Below are positions 17,352 through 23,850 of a DNA stretch of 64,000 nucleotides, piece by piece; positions within the stretch are counted from its first letter, which is position 1; each line of letters starts with the position of its first letter. Made by a program: the position numbers and the translations under genes. Where the stretch lies: positions 25,592 through 89,591 of the forward strand of contig JBCCWS010000023.1 in the NCBI GenBank assembly GCA_039193195.1, read 5' to 3'. The DNA is from Pseudomonadota bacterium. Its GTDB lineage: Bacteria > Pseudomonadota > Gammaproteobacteria > Steroidobacterales > JBCBZW01. The notes under the pieces are model-generated. The model saw only the letters and a program-made list of their open reading frames with translations, searched no databases and was not told where the DNA came from.

Positions 17352-17370
17352 AAGAATGAGAATCTTTTGC
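17352..17370. promoter_or_regulatory. Fur-like site, weaker
   Basis: The segment contains AATGAGAATC, the same half-site as the strong Fur box at 12868, and agrees with the 19-bp Fur consensus at about 13 of 19 positions; the second half is degenerate. It could bring the acsF operon and/or the methyltransferase under iron control. Confidence 0.4.
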
Positions 17371-17495
17371 TTTTGGGTGCAGGCTGCTATAAGGCTGACC
17401 CCTGCGATTCGATCCATGACGCGAAGAGTCGCAACTTGGCATCACGGATCCCCAAGAGTCGCTGGATGAGCACCACCGGGCACATGGAGCGAGCG

Positions 17496-18353
17496 ATGCA
17501 CACGGATTGGTCTGGTGAGCGCGGACTTAAATGGCGCGCAAACCTGGGGGCCATGGAGGCGATGCTCGCGCCTGTGGACGCCCCCCTGCTACGCGCCCTC
17601 CAGGTGGACACGCCAGCTGCCGTTGCGGATGTCGGCTGCGGTGGCGGCGATACCGCCCGCCGGCTCGCCGAGGATGCCCCGGCCGGCTCGCGGGTGGACG
17701 GCTTCGATATCTCAGCTGAGTTGATCGAGGCAGCCAACCACCGGCGACGAGCGCAGAACAGCAGTCGCTTGTCCTATCAGGTCGCGGATGTCGCCGTCAC
17801 GCTAGCCGACGCCCCCTACGATCGGCTCACCTCGCGCTTCGGCGTGATGTTCTTCGAAGATCCCCCGGCCGCCTTCGCCAACCTCACCCGTTGGCTAAAA
17901 CCGGACGGACGCTTTGCGTTTGCCGTGTGGGGAGCCTTGGCTGACAACCCTTGGATCCGGGAGGTCTACGAGACCGTCGCGCAGCTGATAGAGCTGCCGC
18001 CCCCCCTACCCGATACGCCCGGTCCGTTTCGATACGCCGACCCGATGGCCTTCGTGTCCTTGCTAGAGACCGCCGGCTTCGCGGGCTTGAAAGCCGAGGC
18101 CTGGCGCGGCGAACTCGCCGTTGGAGGCGGGGTAGCGGCGCAAGATGCTGCGCGATTTGCCCTAGGCTCCTTCGGCGTCGCCCAACCCCTGCAGAGCCAG
18201 CCAACGCTGCTCGCGCGCGCCGAACAGACCCTTACCACTCGCTACCAGGCCTGCCAGCGTGAGGGCGTGGTCCGCGCGTTCGCCTCGGTCCACATCGTCA
18301 GTGGCGGTTTACCAGACGCCACTCGCCCCTCACAACGGACAGCCCCCTTGTGA
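17496..18353 (+). CDS. Class I SAM-dependent methyltransferase
   Basis: About 285 residues from the ATG at 17496, chosen for the GGAG six bases upstream; ATGs at 17466 and 17484 are also possible. The Rossmann motif I is clear (Asp-Val-Gly-Cys-Gly-Gly-Gly-Asp, about residue 45), followed by Gly-Phe-Asp-Ile-Ser and a Phe-Gly-Val-Met-Phe-Phe motif typical of the UbiE-like group. It does not look like BchM, which would act just before AcsF. The substrate is unknown. Its position opposite the bciE-acsF operon and across shared regulatory sites suggests a common pathway. Confidence 0.75.
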   Translation: MHTDWSGERGLKWRANLGAMEAMLAPVDAPLLRALQVDTPAAVADVGCGGGDTARRLAEDAPAGSRVDGFDISAELIEAANHRRRAQNSSRLSYQVADVAVTLADAPYDRLTSRFGVMFFEDPPAAFANLTRWLKPDGRFAFAVWGALADNPWIREVYETVAQLIELPPPLPDTPGPFRYADPMAFVSLLETAGFAGLKAEAWRGELAVGGGVAAQDAARFALGSFGVAQPLQSQPTLLARAEQTLTTRYQACQREGVVRAFASVHIVSGGLPDATRPSQRTAPL

Positions 18354-18470
18354 ACGCGCAGCCTCCCTCATCCTATTGAAAAAATTAGGCGACGGCCGAG
18401 CGGCGAGGCACAAGCCTATGCCGGCGAGGGCGCGGCACACCACGGCGAGGAGCGAGTCGCTAGCCCCTCC

Positions 18471-19121
18471 CTACAGCAGGCCCCTCTCCTCCAGGTCGCG
18501 CAGCAACTTCTTGAGCAGCCCCTTGGCAGGCAGCGATGAGGGGTCCGACGCGATGGCCGCAAGATAGGTCTCGACGATGGCGGCAGGATTCTCGGGCTTG
18601 CCAACCACCACCATGCCGCCCATCCGGGTGCTCCAATGGGGCGTGCACTTGTAGACGACCACACCCTCCTTGTCGAACGTCACGGCGACCTCGCTGCCCA
18701 TATCGCTCAGCACCTTCTCTTGGCCATCCGGCACCATCGCGTCGATGGTCTCGACGTTGTGCGCGGCCATGTTGGTCCATTGAACTGTGTCACCCGCTTC
18801 GATGTAGACGAACATCGGCTCGAACTTCACCCCCTGAGCCACCACCGTGTGAACCGTGCCGCCACCGTCTGCGCCGGAGGGCGCACTCTGCGAGCCCTCC
18901 GGTGCTGGCTCGGGTGACTCGGCAACCTGGGCGGGAGCTTGTTCCGCTGGCGCGGGGGCGGCGAGCTCGCTCGGCAAGTCCTCCCTATCCACATCTGCAG
19001 GTGTTGCGCTCGGTGCCGAGTCCGAGGCGTCTGTCGACGGTGAGCACCCGCCAACGATAAACGCGAACGCCCCGAAGAGCGCAAGCAGGATGAGGTCGTT
19101 GGATTTTGTCGACGGTCGCAA
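18471..19121 (-). CDS. Pseudoazurin-like cupredoxin lipoprotein
   Basis: The 216-residue protein has a lipoprotein signal with the lipobox Val-Gly-Gly-Cys near residue 26, then an acidic, Ala/Pro/Glu-rich linker to about residue 85, then a cupredoxin domain. The type-1 copper ligands are visible: His in Ala-Ala-His-Asn-Val-Glu, then Cys and His in Tyr-Lys-Cys-Thr-Pro-His-Trp, and Met in Met-Gly-Gly-Met. The Phe-Glu-Pro-Met-Phe-Val and Gly-Asp-Thr-Val-Gln-Trp segments match pseudoazurin. After the copper site comes a helical tail of about 40 residues, longer than usual. It likely shuttles electrons while anchored to a membrane. It is convergent with the methyltransferase gene. Confidence 0.85.
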   Translation of the reverse strand: MRPSTKSNDLILLALFGAFAFIVGGCSPSTDASDSAPSATPADVDREDLPSELAAPAPAEQAPAQVAESPEPAPEGSQSAPSGADGGGTVHTVVAQGVKFEPMFVYIEAGDTVQWTNMAAHNVETIDAMVPDGQEKVLSDMGSEVAVTFDKEGVVVYKCTPHWSTRMGGMVVVGKPENPAAIVETYLAAIASDPSSLPAKGLLKKLLRDLEERGLL

Positions 19122-19349
19122 GGAAAACTCCTGACTAAGTGGGGGATTAGCTCGTCGTCGGGCGAAGAGATCATCCGGCTGGCGAATGCGAATTGTTCCG
19201 ATTTATACTGTAGGGATTCCAACGACGCGCCGCAAACGCGAATCTACCGCCACAGGCGGTGGTCCGCAGCGAATCAGTAGGCGCCGCGCTTGCGGCGGTG
19301 GTCCCCGCCACAAGCCTGATGCCCCGATGATCAAGGAGTGATGCGCCCT

Positions 19350-21794
19350 ATGGCGACCCACCGTCTGTCGACTGCGAATTCCCTGGTGACGATTATCATC
19401 GCTCTCGCCCTCACTGCGTGCGGCGGTGGCGGCGGTGGCGGCGCGCCGGTCGATCCCCCAGCGAGCAATACGGGCCCAACGATCGCTGGCCAGCCGCCGA
19501 CGGAAACCGAAGAGACCGTGGCGTTCACGTTTTCGCCCACGGCCAACGACGCCGACGGCGACGCGCTCACGTTCTCCATTGACAACGCGCCACCCTGGGC
19601 CCAGTTCGATACGAGCAACGGCACTCTTTCCGGCACACCGTCGATCGATGATCAGGGGACCTACGCCTCGATCACGATCCGCGTGAGTGACGGTGAGGCA
19701 GAAGCGACCCTTGCGCCCTTTACCCTGCAGGTGATCGATACCTTGGTCGTGACCCTGGAAGGCGTCGCGACCGACGACCCGCTGGCCGGGGCCACGGTGA
19801 CCGCCGCCGTCGGCGACCGCGATTTCACCACCACTACGGATGCTAGCGGCGCCTACGCCCTGCCCCTACGCGCCCCTGCCGAGGGCATGGCGGCCATGAT
19901 GCCGATCACCCTAAGCGCTCGCGGTAGCGGCACCCAAGCGCAGGTGGAGCTGATCGCCCACGTCGCAAGCGTTGCGCAACTTAAGGTGCTGGCCGAAGCC
20001 GAAGACGACGGCTCGGTGACCCTGGCCCAAGCGCCACGGCTCGCTGTCTCGCATCTGAGTACTGCGCGCTTCTTGCTCACCGAAGATACGCTAGCGGAGG
20101 GCGCTGACCCTAACGACTTCGCTAATATCGAAGCCGCAGAGCAGAGCATACCCACCAACCGCTTGCTGGAGGTTGCAGGGCTCATTAAGCTGATCAACGA
20201 CGAGGGGCTGCTGCCCATCGCGGCCGATCAGACCTCTCTCTCGCTCCTGCGCTCTCCGGCAGACGCCACCGAGCGCAATGCCACCCGCCTCTATCGACTG
20301 CTGCAGGAGAACGGACTCGCCGACGGCGACGGACAGCTCCTCGGAGACTTACAGGCTAGAGTGGACGAGGCCATCTCGAGCACGCTCAGCGACACGTCCC
20401 TGTCCATCGAAGTAACGGCCGAGGAATGGGTCGGCGACAGCCTTTGGGTGAGCGCCACCCGCGTGGGTAGCGTCGGCGCTCGCGGCGAGATCTACGCGCT
20501 GGCCGAGGACGGCACGGGGCGCTGGTACGAGGACTTGGACTCCCTCTTCGCGGTGCTGCCCGAGGGCGACCTCGAGCCCCTGCGCCAGCGCCGGCTCAGC
20601 TGGCGCATCCAAGAAGGCGGCGATCTGCGCTTGGAGTATCCAGACGCAGACCTCGAGGTCTCCTTCTCCGAGGACATCGGCAACGTCGCAGAGTTCGGCT
20701 TCCCCCAGGAGGTCGTCGACTTTCTCGCCGGCGAGTTCGACCCGCCGCTACCTACGCGCATCACCTTCTTCGCCCGGATCGACGCGGAGACGGTGGAGAT
20801 CGGCTCACGCACCGCAAACCGCCTTGCCGTGCGCCGCACGCGCCAGTTTAACTACGAGATCGATGACTTTCTCATCGAGCTCGATTTCCCAGGTCCTCTG
20901 CCTCGCGCGCCGATCACCGTGGTCGAGACGCTTCAGATACTCTTGCCGGGCGGCGCGAGTGTCGAGCCCTTCCCTGCTGTGGCCGGCGATGCTTGGGCCC
21001 TGCCGGTGATTTACACCCCGTCTGTGCCGCGCCTTGACACTGCCGATCCGGCTCTCGCCGTCGACCTGATCGCCCTGGGCGCCGACGGAACCACCACAGA
21101 AGGGCTGTACGGCGCTGCAAGTCACAGCTGGCAGGTCAACGCTACCGGCGAGCTCGAACTCAGCCTCGGCGATCGCACCTATCGCTATCGCTTGGTGCAG
21201 CGCGGGCGCCAATTCGATTTGGTCCTGCTGAGTATCTTCGACGCTGAGCAGCTCGCTGGCCGGGCGCTGGTCCGCGCGGTGCGGGCCGATGAGGTACGAA
21301 CATGGCCGACTGAACAGCTGGTTGCCACCCAACCCGCCTACTGGCAAGACGGCCTGCAGCTACTGGGCGCGCAACAGTACGGCTTCGATGGCCTGCTGCT
21401 TGCCGAGCAGGTGGACGGCTACCTGCTCGGCCCGGCAGCCGCAGGCCGCTTCGGGATCGTAGGCAGCGCAGTGCCCGAGTGCTTCGAATTCGCCTTCCCC
21501 TGCTTCACCCTCGACGACGGGTGGCTCTACGGCGTGGCCGAGGGTCGCCTGGCCTTCGTCGACACCACCGCATTCAGCGTGCGCGAAAACGCCTGGGAGC
21601 TGGTCCGCTACGACGACCAAGCCGAGGTGGCGACGATCATCGAGTACGGCGTCACCGACCTAGATGGCGAGGGGCCGGTGGAGTTCAGCGACTATCCGCG
21701 CCTCAACTCGCTAGAGCGTGGTGATCTCTCCTCGTTCATGGAAGCCTACGAGCGCACGATCTCCTTGGGCGGGCTGGACTTCGAAGGCGGATAA
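19350..21794 (+). CDS. Large lipoprotein with putative Ig and carboxypeptidase-regulatory-like domains
   Basis: About 814 residues from ATG 19350 (AAGGAG at 19333-19338). A lipobox (Leu-Thr-Ala-Cys) is followed by a run of glycines, a typical flexible linker. Residues about 45-135 form a putative Ig-like (He_PIG) domain with Asp-Ala-Asp-Gly-Asp-x-Leu-Thr and Gly-Thr-Leu-Ser-Gly-Thr-Pro motifs. A carboxypeptidase-regulatory-like fold follows (Asp-Ala-Ser-Gly-Ala-Tyr). The remaining 550 residues are acidic and unassigned. It is anchored to the outer membrane or surface and likely binds or displays something; no enzyme motif was seen. It precedes the sorted-protein cluster, but a 300-base gap argues for separate transcription. 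Confidence 0.7.
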   Translation: MATHRLSTANSLVTIIIALALTACGGGGGGGAPVDPPASNTGPTIAGQPPTETEETVAFTFSPTANDADGDALTFSIDNAPPWAQFDTSNGTLSGTPSIDDQGTYASITIRVSDGEAEATLAPFTLQVIDTLVVTLEGVATDDPLAGATVTAAVGDRDFTTTTDASGAYALPLRAPAEGMAAMMPITLSARGSGTQAQVELIAHVASVAQLKVLAEAEDDGSVTLAQAPRLAVSHLSTARFLLTEDTLAEGADPNDFANIEAAEQSIPTNRLLEVAGLIKLINDEGLLPIAADQTSLSLLRSPADATERNATRLYRLLQENGLADGDGQLLGDLQARVDEAISSTLSDTSLSIEVTAEEWVGDSLWVSATRVGSVGARGEIYALAEDGTGRWYEDLDSLFAVLPEGDLEPLRQRRLSWRIQEGGDLRLEYPDADLEVSFSEDIGNVAEFGFPQEVVDFLAGEFDPPLPTRITFFARIDAETVEIGSRTANRLAVRRTRQFNYEIDDFLIELDFPGPLPRAPITVVETLQILLPGGASVEPFPAVAGDAWALPVIYTPSVPRLDTADPALAVDLIALGADGTTTEGLYGAASHSWQVNATGELELSLGDRTYRYRLVQRGRQFDLVLLSIFDAEQLAGRALVRAVRADEVRTWPTEQLVATQPAYWQDGLQLLGAQQYGFDGLLLAEQVDGYLLGPAAAGRFGIVGSAVPECFEFAFPCFTLDDGWLYGVAEGRLAFVDTTAFSVRENAWELVRYDDQAEVATIIEYGVTDLDGEGPVEFSDYPRLNSLERGDLSSFMEAYERTISLGGLDFEGG

Positions 21795-22106
21795 TCACGG
21801 CCGCCTGATGCCGTAGGGGTAACCGTCGTCAAAGCCGCCGGCGCTGGCGTGGCGACCGGCCGTCTTGTACGGCTCCAGGGATATGCGATCGAGTCGCATT
21901 TCTATTTGCGTTTCCCCCGAGCTTGCGTTCTACTACGCGCATCTGGCACGGCTTACCTTAAAATCGGCCGCGCCGGGGGTGCGCGTGTCCAGCCCGCACG
22001 CGTCTCAACACCACCTTTCGCTGCCGCGCTCGTCAGCGGCGGGTCAGCTATTGGAAAGCCCGAACGCGGGCTGCTGAGGACTACTCTCTTTAGGAGTTCA
22101 GAGATC
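21795..22106. promoter_or_regulatory. Upstream region of the first VPxPA-CTERM gene
   Basis: About 310 bases without a gene. It includes an AT-rich TATTTGCG motif at 21903-21910, similar to the TATTTGC palindrome before the next sorted-protein gene (22975-22985), a possible shared operator. TAGGAG at 22091-22096 is the ribosome-binding site for the gene at 22107. Confidence 0.4.
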
Positions 22107-22835
22107 ATGAAGAATCTATCCGCCGCTTTCGCCGCCATGCTGCTCGTTGCCTCCGGATCCGCCCTAGCGGACTTCCGCAACGGCCCCAACCCGTACGAGC
22201 CTGGCTTCGGCTTCGATGAGCCAGACGAGGCCGGCGCTGCGGCTTGGGGTGGCTGGACTCGCGGTGATGCAGGCACCGTTCACGTCGAGTTCGACAGCTT
22301 CGCCGAAACGGACTTCGGCAGCCGCGAGTCCGGCGCCGATATCGCCACCTTTGGCGCAGACGCCTTGATCACGTGGAATCAAAACACCTTCGTGACCGGG
22401 TCCTTGAATCTCTACTCCTTCAGCGTTGCACCTGACTTCGAGCTGACGCTCACCCCGGACGTGGCGTTCACTGACCCGGTCAGCGTGGCGTTGCAGCTGG
22501 AAACGTGGGGCACGCCGCTCGATCTGAATAGCGTCATGTTGAATGGCGTGGCACCGGAACTCAGCGCGATAACCTACCAGGACAACGAGTACGACAGCCC
22601 CTTCGGTCAAGTGCTGCTCGAGCACCTGCTGTTCACCTGGACCTTCGATTCGCTCAGCGATATCGTCTTCGACTTCAATGCCTCCGGCAGCAGCCTCTCC
22701 TTGACGCAGGTTGCCATCGACATCGGCCCGGGCGTTGCTGCTGTGGTGCCGGTACCCGCGGCCGCTTGGCTGCTGGGCTCCGGCTTACTCGGTCTCGGCG
22801 CGATGCGCCGTCGCCGCGCCGTCGCTAGCGCCTAG
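22107..22835 (+). CDS. VPxPA-CTERM surface-sorted protein A
   Basis: The 242-residue protein has a signal peptide ending Ala-Leu-Ala, a beta-rich body, and a C-terminal sorting tail from about residue 214: Val-Pro-Val-Pro-Ala-Ala-Ala-Trp, a Gly/Leu helix, then four arginines. This is the VPxPA variant of the PEP-CTERM signal. Its body aligns with the next gene's product over the Leu-Tyr-Ser-Phe-Ser, Leu-Glu-Thr-Trp-Gly-Thr and Val-x-Leu-Asn-Gly segments, so the two are paralogs. The function is unknown. Its position ahead of a heme-receptor-like protein hints at a surface ligand-binding role. Confidence 0.8.
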   Translation: MKNLSAAFAAMLLVASGSALADFRNGPNPYEPGFGFDEPDEAGAAAWGGWTRGDAGTVHVEFDSFAETDFGSRESGADIATFGADALITWNQNTFVTGSLNLYSFSVAPDFELTLTPDVAFTDPVSVALQLETWGTPLDLNSVMLNGVAPELSAITYQDNEYDSPFGQVLLEHLLFTWTFDSLSDIVFDFNASGSSLSLTQVAIDIGPGVAAVVPVPAAAWLLGSGLLGLGAMRRRRAVASA

Positions 22836-22851
22836 GACGGCAGCACACGGC

Positions 22852-22879
22852 AGGCGCGCCTTCATTGCGAGGCGCGCCT
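22852..22879 (+). terminator. Hairpin after VPxPA-CTERM gene A
   Basis: Two copies of the self-complementary decamer AGGCGCGCCT flank an 8-base spacer and can form a 10-bp stem, 16 bases after the stop codon. No T-run follows. It is a possible terminator or mRNA-stabilising hairpin. Confidence 0.45.
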
Positions 22880-23055
22880 CTCCTCCCGTGGCAATCCCAC
22901 GCGGCTTCTTTACCGATCCAGGCGCGTACTCAGATGGCCACCTACTACCGTGCCGCTCACCGCGCCCCTAGTTTTATTTGCAAATGCGTTAGGCGTTGCT
23001 GGCGCTACGCGGCGCCGCCCCTTGCCAACACCCCACTTTGCTGGAGTTTGAGACC

Positions 23056-23826
23056 ATGGCGTTCCGTCACCTGTTGATCGGCTCATTGCTCACCACGCTC
23101 ACCGTGTCCGCCCACGGGGCCAGCGTGACGCCCACGGCCTGGGACCGCGGCCAAGAGAACAGCGCCTACCTGTCGTGGGACACCTACGATGGCTCGCTCA
23201 ACACGGCGCCGAGCGAAGGCTCGGCTAACGTCAACTCCGCCGTGCTCACCGAGCAGCTAGGGCAGGCGTTTGTCACTTCGAGTGGCAACCTGTACAGCTT
23301 TTCCTCGCCCCAGTCCTACACGCTGACGGTGACCACCACGTCCGATGGTCCGTCGCCGATCGCGCAAGACCTGCAGGTGCAGCTGGTGCTCGGCACATGG
23401 AGCTTCGAGGCGGACCACGCGAGCGTGACCTTGAATGGGCGCGGCGCCGACATGATCACCCAGCTGACTGCCGGGCAACAGACACACCCTATTTTCGGCA
23501 CCTTCACCCAGTACGAGTACCTCTACTCGTGGACGACGTCCGCGAGTAGCCTCTACGTGTTCGACTGGGATCTGCCGTTCACCAGCACCTCCATGGACCT
23601 GATCGTGCTGGACCTGTTCGCCGCCGGCAGCACGGACGGCCTGCTCGCTCTGCCCTTCCTGCCCATCCTCCCGAGCCTCCCCGGCAGCGATATCTTCGAC
23701 GGCTCCCAGCGCTACCCCGGGGACTTCCCCGCGGCAGTGCCTGTGCCAGCCGCCGTGTGGATGTTCGGTGCGGCGCTGCTGTCGCTGGCAGGCGTGCGGC
23801 GCCGCCGCGTATCGCTCGCTGCTTGA
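23056..23826 (+). CDS. VPxPA-CTERM surface-sorted protein B, paralog of A
   Basis: The start at 23056 follows GGAG by nine bases and yields 256 residues: a signal peptide (to about residue 22), a beta-rich body paralogous to the preceding sorted protein, a Leu/Pro-rich spacer, and a sorting tail from about residue 228 (Val-Pro-Val-Pro-Ala-Ala-Val-Trp, helix, Arg-Arg-Arg-Arg). An AT-rich palindrome (ATTTGCAAAT, 22976-22985) lies 70 bases upstream. Only 24 bases separate its stop from the TonB receptor start, so the two are almost certainly co-transcribed, implying that this protein works with the receptor at the cell surface. Confidence 0.82.
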   Translation: MAFRHLLIGSLLTTLTVSAHGASVTPTAWDRGQENSAYLSWDTYDGSLNTAPSEGSANVNSAVLTEQLGQAFVTSSGNLYSFSSPQSYTLTVTTTSDGPSPIAQDLQVQLVLGTWSFEADHASVTLNGRGADMITQLTAGQQTHPIFGTFTQYEYLYSWTTSASSLYVFDWDLPFTSTSMDLIVLDLFAAGSTDGLLALPFLPILPSLPGSDIFDGSQRYPGDFPAAVPVPAAVWMFGAALLSLAGVRRRRVSLAA

Positions 23827-23850
23827 TGCCGTTGGAGGGGACCTGCTCGC

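Larger units (their letters stand above)
17131..17495. promoter_or_regulatory. Divergent promoter region between bciE-acsF and the methyltransferase gene
   Basis: About 365 bases with no gene. It holds the TGT-N12-ACA palindrome and a Fur-like half-site, described separately, and must carry promoters for both directions. Confidence 0.6.
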
